From assembly GCF_003368325.1 (NCBI RefSeq), contig NZ_CP031466.1, forward strand, positions 806,001 through 870,000: a stretch of DNA of 64,000 bases. Direction: 5' to 3'. Position 1 is the first letter of the stretch, and each line of letters begins with the position of its first letter. Of this stretch, positions 1 through 7,866 are shown one piece after another. The translations under genes were made by a program, and so were the position numbers. Below the pieces are notes generated by a model. It saw only the letters and a program-made list of their open reading frames with translations. It ran no database searches and was not told where the DNA came from. The stretch comes from Paraburkholderia caffeinilytica (lineage in GTDB: Bacteria; Pseudomonadota; Gammaproteobacteria; Burkholderiales; Burkholderiaceae).

Positions 1-508
1 ACAGCCGCTCGGGCACGTTCAATCTCGCCAGCAGAGCAGCGGCACGCGCACGGGCTTCGTGTTCGGCCACGCCGCGCGACAGCAGCGGTTCGGCGACGAG
101 CGTGAGCGTCGGCACGCGCGGAATCACGCGCAAAAACTGGCTGACGTAGCCGACCACGCCACGGCGCAGGCGCAGCACGTCGTGCGGCTCGGCGCCGGTG
201 ATCGGGACCGGCGGCCCGTTATCCGCCGTGGTGTCGCGCATGACAATGGAGCCCGCGCTGGCCAGATAGTTGCCGTACAAACACCGCAGCAGCGTGCTCT
301 TGCCCGCGCCCGAAGGTCCGATCAGCACGACGCACTCGCCGCGTTCGACATCGAGCGAGACGCCCGCGAGCGCTTCGATCTGCACGCCGCCCTGGCCGTG
401 CAGCGTGAAGGTCTTGCCGATGCCGACCGCGCGCAGCATGAGCGCGCTGTTCTCGATGAACGCGCGTTCTGCGGCGTGGGATGCCTTGCCTGTTTCAATG
501 GATCGCAT
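1..508 (-). CDS. phnL: C-P lyase system ATP-binding protein PhnL (3' part cut by window edge)
   Basis: ABC-type ATPase subunit of the phosphonate C-P lyase system; PhnL is needed for phosphonate use and belongs with the PhnGHIJK core. The first 169 codons are visible. They begin at an ATG at 508, 8 nt after the phnK stop, with a GAGG ribosome site in the gap. The Walker A motif GPSGAGKST and the following LLRCLYGNYL are clear, as is the Q-loop region VGYVSQFLRVIPRVP, which is typical of PhnL rather than of PhnK. The signature motif, Walker B and C-terminus lie beyond base 1. It is the last visible gene of the phnGHIJKL operon; phnM, if present, would lie outside the window. Identification is firm; completeness cannot be judged. 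Confidence 0.93.
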   Translation of the reverse strand, partial: MRSIETGKASHAAERAFIENSALMLRAVGIGKTFTLHGQGGVQIEALAGVSLDVERGECVVLIGPSGAGKSTLLRCLYGNYLASAGSIVMRDTTADNGPPVPITGAEPHDVLRLRRGVVGYVSQFLRVIPRVPTLTLVAEPLLSRGVAEHEARARAAALLARLNVPERL

Positions 509-516
509 TGTGAGCC

Positions 517-1287
517 TCAAACCGGCAGAACCGAGGAAACCAGCGTTTGCGTGTACGGATGCTGCGGATCGTCGAGCACCTGGTCCGTCAGGCCCGACTC
601 GACCACTTCGCCGCCTTGCATGACCATCAAACGATGCGCGAGCAGTCGCGCCACGCCGATATCGTGCGTGACGATCAGCACCGACAGATGCAGCGTGGAC
701 GTCAACGTGCGCAGTAAATCGAGCAGACGCGCCTGCACTGAGACGTCGAGACCGGCGGTCGGCTCGTCCATGAAAACGAGCCGCGGACCGGTGACGAGAT
801 TGCGCGCGATCTGCAAACGCTGCTGCATGCCGCCGGAAAACGCCGCCGGAAATTCGTCGATGCGGGTGGCGTCGAGTTCGACACGCTCCATCCACTGCGT
901 CGCGGTGTGGCGGATATCGCCGTAGTGGCGCGCGCCGACGGCCATCAACGGCTCGCCGATATTCGCGCCGGCGGAGACGCCGCTGCGCAGTCCATCACGC
1001 GGATTCTGCTGCACGAAGCCCCACTCGGTGCGCATCAAGAGGCGCCGGCGCGGCTCGGACAGGGCGAGCAGATCGAGCTTCTCGCCATGCGTGGCCGTGT
1101 AGTGGAGTGAGCCGCTGTCGGCGTCGGTTTTCAGGGCGAGTGCGTTCAACAGCGTGGTCTTGCCCGAGCCCGATTCGCCGACGATGCACAGCACTTCGCC
1201 CGGATACAGATCGAAGCTGACGTTCCTGCAGCCGTTGCGGCCGCCGAATTGTTTGGTGAGCGAACGGGCGCTCAACAGCGGCGTCAT
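517..1287 (-). CDS. phnK: C-P lyase system ATP-binding protein PhnK
   Basis: ABC-type ATPase of 256 residues that binds the PhnGHIJ core complex through PhnJ and is thought to drive C-P lyase turnover. Visible motifs are Walker A GESGSGKTT, Q-loop FVQQNP, signature FSGGMQQR, Walker B LVFMDEP followed by TAGLDVSVQA, and switch His in VTHDIGVARLL. Length matches the family (about 250). The ATG overlaps the phnJ stop by 4 nt (ATGA), so translation is probably coupled. Sequence resembles the Opp/Dpp-type ATPases from which PhnK derives, but position between phnJ and phnL settles the assignment. Confidence 0.96.
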   Translation of the reverse strand: MTPLLSARSLTKQFGGRNGCRNVSFDLYPGEVLCIVGESGSGKTTLLNALALKTDADSGSLHYTATHGEKLDLLALSEPRRRLLMRTEWGFVQQNPRDGLRSGVSAGANIGEPLMAVGARHYGDIRHTATQWMERVELDATRIDEFPAAFSGGMQQRLQIARNLVTGPRLVFMDEPTAGLDVSVQARLLDLLRTLTSTLHLSVLIVTHDIGVARLLAHRLMVMQGGEVVESGLTDQVLDDPQHPYTQTLVSSVLPV

Positions 1288-2207
1288 GCGGATTCTCCTT
1301 TGCGCGCTTCGTATGCCGGCAGTTCGAGGTCCTGGTCGCCGCGGCGTTCGTGGCAGTAGTCGCTATCCGAGCAAACGAACATGCGCTTGCCGGCGTCGTC
1401 GACGATCATTTCGTCGAGGAAGCTTTCCGTCGATCCGCACAACGCGCAGGCGTGCTGCCACTTCTGCACTTCAAACGGATGATCGTCGAAGTCGAGACTG
1501 CGCACGGCGGTGTACGGCGGGATCGCGTGAATGCGCCGTTCGCGGCCGGCGCCGAACAATTGCAGCGCGGGGTTCATGTGCATCTTCGGGTTGTCGAACT
1601 TCGGAATCGGCGATGGCGAGCTCAGATAGCGGTGGTTGACGATCACCGGGTAGTCGTACGTGGTGGCGATGCTGCCGTGATGGACGATGTCCTCGTACAG
1701 CTTCACGCTGATCAACCCGTAGTCGGCCAGCGCGTGCAGCTTCTTGCACTCGGCGACGCGCGGCTCCAGGCGATATAGCGGTTCGGGCATCGGCACCTGA
1801 TAGACCAGGATCTGCCTGTCGGTGAGCGGCGCTTCGGGAATCCGGTGACGTGTCTGGATGATCGTCGCTTCGGTCGTGCGGCGCGTGGTCGCCACGCCCG
1901 TGGTGCGCGCGAAGAAGCGGCGGATGTTGACAGCGTTGGTGGTTTCGTCGGAGCCCTGATCGATGACCTTCAGCGTATCGTTCCTGCCGATGATCGCTGC
2001 CGTCACCTGAATGCCGCCCGTGCCCCAACCGTAGGGCAAGGGCATTTCCCGCGAGCCGAACGGCACCTGATAGCCCGGCACCGCGACCGCCTTGAGCAGC
2101 GCGCGGCGCAGCATGCGCTTGGTCTGTTCGTCGAGGTAGGCGAAGTTGTAGCCATCCGCGGCGCTGTCGTACGACGCGGTGCTGAGAGAGGTGGCCGGCG
2201 CGTTCAT
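1284..2207 (-). CDS. phnJ: Carbon-phosphorus lyase PhnJ
   Basis: Radical SAM-type enzyme that cleaves the C-P bond of 5-phosphoribosyl 1-phosphonate, releasing the alkane and ribosyl 1,2-cyclic phosphate. The 307-residue product carries the unusual 4Fe-4S cysteine set C-x2-C-x21-C-x5-C (Cys254, 257, 279, 285), as in E. coli PhnJ, and conserved blocks such as YGWGTGGIQ, IQTRHRIPE, PSPIPKFDNPK and ALQLFGAGRE. The N-terminus has a short Ala/Ser-rich extension before GYNFAYLDEQTKR. The start overlaps the phnI stop by 4 nt and the stop overlaps phnK by 4 nt. Cytoplasmic, in the PhnGHIJ complex. All key residues are present, so it should be active. Confidence 0.98.
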   Translation of the reverse strand: MNAPATSLSTASYDSAADGYNFAYLDEQTKRMLRRALLKAVAVPGYQVPFGSREMPLPYGWGTGGIQVTAAIIGRNDTLKVIDQGSDETTNAVNIRRFFARTTGVATTRRTTEATIIQTRHRIPEAPLTDRQILVYQVPMPEPLYRLEPRVAECKKLHALADYGLISVKLYEDIVHHGSIATTYDYPVIVNHRYLSSPSPIPKFDNPKMHMNPALQLFGAGRERRIHAIPPYTAVRSLDFDDHPFEVQKWQHACALCGSTESFLDEMIVDDAGKRMFVCSDSDYCHERRGDQDLELPAYEARKGESA

Positions 2208-3391
2208 GCGGCTTGCTCCTGCTGATCGTGATTCTTGTCCTGCCTGTCCTTGTTGTCCTGATCGAGGCGCTCGGTGCTGTGTCGCGCCCGCAGACGCCGC
2301 ACGAGTTCGAGTTCGGACTGGAAGTCGACGTAATGAGGCAACTTCAGATGCTGAACGAAGCCGGACGCTTCGACGTTATCGCTGTGCGAGAGCATGAATT
2401 CGACGTCCTGCGTCGGCGAGGCGAGCGTTTCACCGAGTTCCTCGGCGCGCAATGCGCGATCCACCAATGCCATCGCCATCGCTTTGCGCTCCGAATGTCC
2501 GAACGCGAGACCATAGCCTTGCGTGAAAGCGGGCGGCACCTCGCCGCTGCCGGCGAACTGGTTGATCATCTGGCATTCGGTGACATCGATGTCGCCAATT
2601 TCAACGGCTTCGCCCAGTTCGTCGAGTTCCATTTCGACGGCGATGGTGCCGAAGCGGATCTCGCCGGCAAACGGATGCGTGTGCGCGTAGCCCCGCTGGG
2701 TGGCGTAGCCCATGGCGAGCAGAAAGCCTTCGTCGCCGCGTGCGAGATTCTGCAAACGCGTGGCGCGGCTTGCGGGGAACGCGAGCGGTTCGCGCGAGAG
2801 GTCGCCGGGTTCCGGCGCGTCCGGCGTGGGGCGTTCCTGCTCGATCAGGCCTTCCTTGTCGAGCAGCGCAACCACGCGCGGCATGGGCTCGGCTGCGGAC
2901 TGGCCGGCCTGAATGGACGCTGGGGTGGCGGCCGTATCGGCTCCGGCATCGGCTTCGGCTTCACCTTCTGCGCCGCCATCGCCTTCGGCGAGCAACGCGA
3001 AATCCAGCAGACGCTGCGTGTAATCGTAAGTCGCGCCGAGCAGCTGGCCGCCGGGCACGTCCTTGAACGTTGCCGAAATGCGGCGCTCAACTTGCATGGC
3101 TTCCGTGTCGATTGCCTGCGTGTAGCCGAAACGCGGCAGCGTGGTGCGATAGGCACGCAGCAGGAAGATCGCTTCGACCAGATCGCCCGCGGCCTGCTTG
3201 ATCGCGAGCGCGGCGAGTTCTTCGTCGTAGACCGAACCTTCGGTCATCACTCGCGCGACGGCGAGGCGCAATTGCTCGCGAATCTGCGCGACGCTGAGTT
3301 CGGCCAGCTGCGTATCGCCGCGGCGCGCCTTGTCGAGCAGACGCCACGACGCTTCGATCGCCCGCTCTCCCCCCTTGACGGCAACGTACAT
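2204..3391 (-). CDS. phnI: C-P lyase core subunit PhnI (nucleosidase)
   Basis: PhnI with PhnG, PhnH and PhnL transfers the ribose triphosphate of ATP to a phosphonate, displacing adenine; PhnI alone is a nucleosidase. The start chosen is ATG 3391, giving MYVAVKGGERAI, the standard N-terminus; an open frame continues upstream but runs through phnH. The phnH stop and this ATG share one base (TGATG). At 395 residues it is longer than E. coli PhnI (354). The extra length lies in an acidic Ala/Glu/Gly-rich insert near residues 155-190 and a polar Asp/Gln/Lys-rich C-terminal tail. The conserved core (GYTQAIDTEAMQVERR, GYATQRGYAHTHPFAGEIR, YGLAFGHSERKAM) is intact. Confidence 0.97.
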   Translation of the reverse strand: MYVAVKGGERAIEASWRLLDKARRGDTQLAELSVAQIREQLRLAVARVMTEGSVYDEELAALAIKQAAGDLVEAIFLLRAYRTTLPRFGYTQAIDTEAMQVERRISATFKDVPGGQLLGATYDYTQRLLDFALLAEGDGGAEGEAEADAGADTAATPASIQAGQSAAEPMPRVVALLDKEGLIEQERPTPDAPEPGDLSREPLAFPASRATRLQNLARGDEGFLLAMGYATQRGYAHTHPFAGEIRFGTIAVEMELDELGEAVEIGDIDVTECQMINQFAGSGEVPPAFTQGYGLAFGHSERKAMAMALVDRALRAEELGETLASPTQDVEFMLSHSDNVEASGFVQHLKLPHYVDFQSELELVRRLRARHSTERLDQDNKDRQDKNHDQQEQAA

Positions 3392-4002
3392 CAGTTCACC
3401 TTCGCTTGAGTTGTGCGCGGCAGGCCGATCAACGTGCTGCCGCAGACGAGATAACAATCGATGCCGCACGGAAAGAGCGGCGCGAGGGCGGCGCGTTCGC
3501 GCCAGAAGTGCTCGGGCAGGCCGACCGGTGCGATCGTCGTGGTGTGCTGAATGCCGGGGCCGCTGAGCACGATCGGTGCGCCGCCTGTCAACGCTTCGAC
3601 GCGGATCAGCAACGTCGCCGCATGCTCGGGCGATTCCGCTTCGCCGAGTGCAAAGCTCTCCAGCGCCGGCATTGCGCCTGCATCGTGGATATAGGCGAAG
3701 GCCGCCAGTCCCGGTTCGTCGACGAGCGGCGCGCCGGTATGAAAGCGCAGCGCCGAACCCAGCGCCGTATCGGGTTGCGCGAGCCATACGGGCGTGGCGT
3801 AGTCGCACAGGGTCAGCAACGCGGCGAATGCCGCGAGTGCGGCAGGCGTGGCCCGCACTTCGGGCAGACCGTTTTCGACGATGCCCACGGTGCCCGGACG
3901 CGACAAGGCGTCGAGCAGCGTGCGGAATACCGCTTGAGTGTCGTGGACCGGGTCTGCGAAACCGGGCGTCAAGGTAGACAATGCAATCCGCGAGTTTTCC
4001 AT
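3391..4002 (-). CDS. phnH: C-P lyase core subunit PhnH
   Basis: Structural subunit of the PhnGHIJ core complex, related in fold to PLP enzymes but without the cofactor. The 203-residue product starts at ATG 4002 (MENSRIALSTLTPGFADPVHDTQ), which aligns with the family N-terminus; longer upstream readings run into phnG. The family block FADPVHDTQAVFRTLLDALSRPG is at residues 14-36, and GPGIQHTTT lies about two thirds along. Joined on both sides by TGATG one-base overlaps, so phnG, phnH and phnI should be translationally coupled and made in matched amounts. Confidence 0.96.
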   Translation of the reverse strand: MENSRIALSTLTPGFADPVHDTQAVFRTLLDALSRPGTVGIVENGLPEVRATPAALAAFAALLTLCDYATPVWLAQPDTALGSALRFHTGAPLVDEPGLAAFAYIHDAGAMPALESFALGEAESPEHAATLLIRVEALTGGAPIVLSGPGIQHTTTIAPVGLPEHFWRERAALAPLFPCGIDCYLVCGSTLIGLPRTTQAKVN

Positions 4003-4487
4003 CAATCGCCTCTGACCATCGTGAAGAATTCGACGCGTGTGGCTGCGGCGTCCCGTCTGCGGCCGGCGCGTTGCGCGGCTTGCTGTTCGGCAAGCGGTTC
4101 GATCAATTGCCGGTGCAAGGCGGTGTGATGCTCGGGCATTTGCAGCAGCGCATCCGCTAGCGCAGCCAGTTCGGCGCGGCGGCGGTCGCGGCCCAGATGG
4201 CATGCCACGCCGACGGCCGCGGCTGTGTCACCCGTCACGCGCAAACGCAGCGTGGCGCGCGTGACGGTGGCTTCGCCGAGGTTGAACGGGTCGCCGCTGC
4301 CGCCAACGCGGCCGCGCACCATCGCGAGGCCGATTTCGGGTGGCCGCAGCCAGTCGTAAGCAGGGGGCGGAACGCCTTGCAGCGCGCGTTCCAGCGCGGC
4401 TTCGAGATCGGCGCGCGGGGTGCGGGCCAGCACGGCCATCCATGCGCGCCGCACGGCGGAGGAAGGCGAGGCGGAAGTGGCGCTCAT
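4002..4487 (-). CDS. phnG: C-P lyase core subunit PhnG
   Basis: First gene of the phnGHIJKL operon, coding for a 161-residue core subunit of the C-P lyase complex. The start chosen is ATG 4487 (MSATSASPSSAVRRAW), preceded by an AGGA ribosome site about 8 nt upstream; an earlier in-frame start at about 4526 lacks this. The conserved RAWMAVLARTP, the segment PPEIGLAMVRGRVGG and the motif GDPFNLGEATVTR are visible. Its promoter should lie in the 180-bp gap to phnF, which holds a 20-bp palindrome. Confidence 0.95.
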   Translation of the reverse strand: MSATSASPSSAVRRAWMAVLARTPRADLEAALERALQGVPPPAYDWLRPPEIGLAMVRGRVGGSGDPFNLGEATVTRATLRLRVTGDTAAAVGVACHLGRDRRRAELAALADALLQMPEHHTALHRQLIEPLAEQQAAQRAGRRRDAAATRVEFFTMVRGD

Positions 4488-4534
4488 CGAAATTCCTGTT
4501 GATCCAGCGAGTGGACATTTAAGCATCTATTCAT

Positions 4535-4554
4535 CTAAACGTCTAGACGTTTAG
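4535..4554. promoter_or_regulatory. Perfect 20-bp palindrome, probable PhnF operator
   Basis: CTAAACGTCTAGACGTTTAG is a perfect inverted repeat in the divergent gap between phnG (starts 4487, minus) and phnF (starts 4668, plus). GntR/HutC-family regulators such as PhnF bind palindromes of this size, often repressing both flanking genes. A link to PhnF is inferred from position; the symmetry is seen directly. It lies 48 bp upstream of the phnG start, where it could block that promoter. Confidence 0.7.
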
Positions 4555-4667
4555 GAGTATGCTTGCCGGGCGTTGTCGTGCATGGCGCCGTTTCACATTT
4601 CCATCACGGCTTGCGCACTACAATGCATGGCATAGCGAATATTTGAACCCAAGGGAATGACAGCACC

Positions 4668-5426
4668 ATGACATCGAACGACAACGCGACGTCGGGCACG
4701 CTGCTCGAACGCGGCGCGGGCGTTGCCGTCTGGCGGCAGATCGAGCAGATTCTGGCGGCGGAAATCGCCGCGAGCGGCTTCGGCGAAGACGGCCGTTTGC
4801 CGAGCGAGGGCGAACTGGCCAGGCGCTTCGACGTGAACCGGCATACCGTGCGCCGCGCCATGCTCGGTCTTGCCGCGTTGGGCCTCGTCAGCGTCGAGCA
4901 GGGACGCGGCACGTTCGTGCAGCCCGGCGCGATCGACTACACGATTGGCCGGCGCACGCGGTTTACAGAAAACTTGCGGCAGCAGCATCACGCGGCGGCG
5001 GGCACGATGTTGTCGGCCGCGCGCGTGAAGGCCGAGCCGAATGTCGCGAAGGCGCTCAGTCTGCGCGCGGGCGCGCCGGTCTACCGGATCGAATCGTTGC
5101 ACGAGTCGGACGGCGTGCCGCTGACGTTCGCGCGCAACTGGTATCCGGCCGCGCGTTTTCCGGACTTGCCGGAAGTGCTGGCGCGCACTGGTGGCGTGAC
5201 CAAGGCGATGGCCGAATTGGGCGTGACCGATTATCTGCGTAAGTGGAGCCGTATCGGCAGCGTGCTGCCGGAGCCGGAAGTGGCGCGGCGCCTGAATATC
5301 AACCGTCAGCAGCCGGTGCTGTGGGTCGAAAACGTCGACGTCGATCTGGAAGGCACACCGATTAAATACGGCTTCACGCATTTTGCGGCGGACCGTGTGC
5401 AGTTGCTGGTGGAGCACGAAATATGA
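4668..5426 (+). CDS. phnF: Phosphonate operon transcriptional regulator PhnF (GntR/HutC)
   Basis: GntR-family regulator of 252 residues. The N-terminal winged helix covers about residues 20-85, with the signature LPSEGELARRFDVNRHTVRRAM, followed by a UTRA effector domain (about residues 100-250; VYRIESLHESDGVPLTFARNWYPA). PhnF proteins repress phn genes when phosphonate or phosphate conditions allow. Divergent from phnGHIJKL and first in a three-gene unit with a DUF1045 gene and phnN; its TGA overlaps the next ATG (ATGA). The nearby palindrome at 4535-4554 is the probable operator. The 'phnF' name rests on domain type plus context. Confidence 0.93.
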   Translation: MTSNDNATSGTLLERGAGVAVWRQIEQILAAEIAASGFGEDGRLPSEGELARRFDVNRHTVRRAMLGLAALGLVSVEQGRGTFVQPGAIDYTIGRRTRFTENLRQQHHAAAGTMLSAARVKAEPNVAKALSLRAGAPVYRIESLHESDGVPLTFARNWYPAARFPDLPEVLARTGGVTKAMAELGVTDYLRKWSRIGSVLPEPEVARRLNINRQQPVLWVENVDVDLEGTPIKYGFTHFAADRVQLLVEHEI

Positions 5427-6229
5427 GCGCCACGATGAGCAATGCGACGGACACCGCGATGAGCGCCGCGACGAACACTGCAACGAACACCGCGGCTGGG
5501 AGCGCCGGCGATCAGGTCGAATGGAGCACCCACGCACGATTCGCGGTGTATTACGCGCCGTCGAGCGAGTCGTCATGGTGGCGCGCCGGTTCGGCATGGC
5601 TGGGGCGTGACGCGCAGAGCGGCGAACGATGCGTATCGCCGCAACCGGAAGGCTTGACGCGTCCGCTGGCCGATCTGACCGAAGCACCGCGTCGCTATGG
5701 GTGGCACGGCACGCTGGTCGCGCCGTTTTGTCTCGCTGAAGGCGTGACTCAACAGGATGTACTGGAAGCGACGCGTCGATGGGCGCACACGCAAAGCGCG
5801 TTCGCGTTACCGGTGGAGGCCACGACGCTCGGCGACTTCGTCGCGCTGCGTCCGGCGGATCAGGACGGTGACGCGACCATTGGCGCCGTTGCCGCAAGCG
5901 CCTTGCGCTCGCTCGATGCACTGCGCGCGAGACCGTCCGCGACCGATCTCGCACGCCGTCTCGCCGCGCCGTTGAGTGATCGGCAACGTACGCTGCTGAT
6001 CGAATGGGGTTATCCGTACGTCTTCGACGAATTTCGTTTTCACATGACGCTGTCCAGCTCTCTCACTCAGGCCGACGAGCGCGCCACGCTGGTTGCGTGG
6101 TGGCAGGCGCAAACGCCCGCGCTCGGACCGCTCGCTATCGATCACGCGGCGCTCTTTGTCGAGCCCGCGCCTGGTGAGCCGTTCGTCCTGTGGCAGCGCG
6201 TGCCGTTTCAGACCCGCGAGGTGAAGTGA
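5423..6229 (+). CDS. DUF1045 phosphonate-cluster protein, 2H phosphoesterase fold
   Basis: 268-residue protein of the putative phosphonate metabolism family (DUF1045) found in many proteobacterial phn clusters. Two H-x-T motifs are visible, HGT at residues 95-97 and HMT at 207-209, each beside a hydrophobic strand. This is the arrangement of the 2H phosphoesterase superfamily, which opens cyclic phosphates or hydrolyses phosphodiesters. The first 30 residues are a low-complexity Ala/Thr/Asn/Met stretch with three possible ATGs (5423, 5435, 5459); the first overlaps the phnF stop and is used here. No phnP gene is seen in the window, so a role in hydrolysing the ribosyl 1,2-cyclic phosphate made by PhnJ is attractive but inferred. 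Confidence 0.85.
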   Translation: MSATMSNATDTAMSAATNTATNTAAGSAGDQVEWSTHARFAVYYAPSSESSWWRAGSAWLGRDAQSGERCVSPQPEGLTRPLADLTEAPRRYGWHGTLVAPFCLAEGVTQQDVLEATRRWAHTQSAFALPVEATTLGDFVALRPADQDGDATIGAVAASALRSLDALRARPSATDLARRLAAPLSDRQRTLLIEWGYPYVFDEFRFHMTLSSSLTQADERATLVAWWQAQTPALGPLAIDHAALFVEPAPGEPFVLWQRVPFQTREVK

Positions 6230-6231
6230 CA

Positions 6232-6822
6232 ATGGCAGGTCGTCTGGTCTATGTGATGGGGCCGTCCGGCGCGGGCAAGGATTCATTGCTGGGTTTTGCG
6301 CGCAGCCGCCTGATGGGCGAGCCGATTCTGTTTGCGCATCGCTACATCACGCGGCCGAGTGGCAACGGTGAAGCGCATGTTGCGTTGAGCGTCGAAGAAT
6401 TCGCGGCGCGTTCGGTGCTCGGTCTGTTCGCGCTCGAATGGTCGAGCCATTCGCTGCGTTACGGCATCGGTATCGAACTCGATGCATGGCTTGCACGCGG
6501 TTGCACGGTTGTCGTCAACGGGTCGCGTCAGCATTTGCAGCATACGCTGGCGCGTTATCCGCACACGGAAGTCGTGCATGTGGACGCCGCGCCGCATATT
6601 CTCGAAGCCCGGCTCGGCGCGCGGGCGCGTGAGTCGGCGGAACAGGTTGCGGCGAGGCTTGCACGACGGGCGCCGTTTTCATTGCCGCAAGGGCTTCGCT
6701 GCACGACGATCGATAACTCCGGGGCGCTGGAAGACGCAGGGCACGCGCTGATCGCCTTTTTGCAGGCGGAGGCCGGCATTCCCGGCATTCGCGATGTTCG
6801 CCACGTTCGCCAGGTTCGATAG
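6232..6822 (+). CDS. phnN: Ribose 1,5-bisphosphate phosphokinase PhnN
   Basis: Phosphorylates ribose 1,5-bisphosphate to PRPP, the last step that returns the C-P lyase ribose to metabolism. The 196-residue product begins MAGRLVYVMGPSGAGKDS with the Walker A lysine at residue 16. It has the guanylate-kinase-like fold motifs AHRYITRPSG and ALEWSSHSLRYGI, and the ARLARRA segment near the lid. The ATG at 6232 is 2 nt after the preceding stop; a start 42 nt earlier inside that gene is less likely. The C-terminus ends in a short near-repeat (RDVRHVRQVR). It ends 6 bp from the convergent LysR gene. Confidence 0.94.
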   Translation: MAGRLVYVMGPSGAGKDSLLGFARSRLMGEPILFAHRYITRPSGNGEAHVALSVEEFAARSVLGLFALEWSSHSLRYGIGIELDAWLARGCTVVVNGSRQHLQHTLARYPHTEVVHVDAAPHILEARLGARARESAEQVAARLARRAPFSLPQGLRCTTIDNSGALEDAGHALIAFLQAEAGIPGIRDVRHVRQVR

Positions 6823-6828
6823 ATTCGA

Positions 6829-7737
6829 CTACCCGGTCGCCGCCATCCGCTCGCGGGTCGCTTCCTCCAGACACGATACAAACTGCCGCACCGCCGGCGT
6901 AGGCAGCAAGTCACGCCGCGAAATGATGCTGAGATCGTAACTTGGCAGCGCCTCTTCAATCTGCGCGATGCGTATCCCTAGCGGCGCAACCATCTGCGCA
7001 AGCGGCCTCGTAAAGCAACTGATCACGTCCGTTTGCGACACCAGCCCGAGCGCCACCGAGAACGACGACGGTGCGCGCACCAGCCGCTTCGGCACCGGCA
7101 AGCCGTGCGCGTTGAACATCGCCATCAGTACGCTATGCGGAAAGTGATCCGCGCCCACGGTCACGATCCACTCCGCGTCGAGCAATTCGTGCAGACGCGT
7201 GACGTTCGCCAGCGGATGCCCGGCGCGCATCGCGACGACGAACTGCGTGGAGTAGAGCGGCGCCTGCACCAGATCGCCGTCGAGTGCCTGCACGTGATGG
7301 ATCGCCGCGATATCGAGCGCACCGTTGCGCAAACGCGCGACGGCATCCGGAATCGTGACTTCTTCCAGATGCAGACTCACGAGCGGCATCGCGCGGCGAA
7401 ACTTCGAAACCGCGTGCGGCAGGGCAGTCAACGCGATCGACGGCATCGTGCCCACACTCACCTTGCCGGCCAGTTCCCCCTTCACCTGTTCGACCGCTTC
7501 GATGGTGCGGCGCATATCGCCCAGCAACTGTTCCGCGCGCGGCAACAGCGCAAGCCCGCACGCCGTCAACTCGATGCCACGCACGCTGCGCACCATCAAT
7601 CCGGCATTGAGCGCGCTCTCCAGCTCGCGAATCGAATGCGTGACGGCCGGTTGCGTCACGCCGAGTTCGCGCGCGGCGGCGCGCAGACTGCGGTGATGGG
7701 CGGCCGCGACGAAGGCTTGCAGTTGTTGCAGCTTCAT
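6829..7737 (-). CDS. LysR-family transcriptional regulator
   Basis: 302 residues: N-terminal winged helix-turn-helix (residues 1-60; LQQLQAFVAAAHHRSLRAAARELGVTQPAVTHSI) and a periplasmic-binding-protein-like effector domain (about 90-295). ATG 7737 is used; the frame stays open for nearly 900 nt upstream but that part is antisense to the next gene. It is divergent from the M20 amidohydrolase gene across a 129-bp gap, so it probably controls that gene and the transporter downstream of it. The effector is not recognisable from sequence. Confidence 0.9.
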   Translation of the reverse strand: MKLQQLQAFVAAAHHRSLRAAARELGVTQPAVTHSIRELESALNAGLMVRSVRGIELTACGLALLPRAEQLLGDMRRTIEAVEQVKGELAGKVSVGTMPSIALTALPHAVSKFRRAMPLVSLHLEEVTIPDAVARLRNGALDIAAIHHVQALDGDLVQAPLYSTQFVVAMRAGHPLANVTRLHELLDAEWIVTVGADHFPHSVLMAMFNAHGLPVPKRLVRAPSSFSVALGLVSQTDVISCFTRPLAQMVAPLGIRIAQIEEALPSYDLSIISRRDLLPTPAVRQFVSCLEEATRERMAATG

Positions 7738-7789
7738 GAGGGTAATCCCGTATATAAAGCGTGTTAATCGGGGTGAAAAAAACAGCATC

Positions 7790-7818
7790 TTATTCGAACA
7801 AAACGGCGTGGCTATAGT
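7790..7818 (+). promoter_or_regulatory. Candidate sigma70 promoter for the amidohydrolase gene
   Basis: TTATTC at 7790-7795 and TATAGT at 7813-7818 are separated by 17 bp, about 50 bp upstream of the ATG at 7867 and within the LysR-divergent gap. The -10 is good and the -35 is weak, as expected for an activator-dependent promoter. Confidence 0.45.
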
Positions 7819-7866
7819 GCTTGCCTGTTTGCCGCGCGATGCGGCGTGAATTCCATGGAGCGATAG

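Noticed and set aside
2213..3409. 398-residue plus-strand open frame opposite phnI
   Set aside because: phnI is conserved throughout this span; the opposite frame shows no known motif.
3392..4093. Apparent N-terminal extension of phnI through phnH
   Set aside because: PhnI homologues begin at MYVAVKGG (3391); the upstream part is an alternate frame of phnH, not a fusion.
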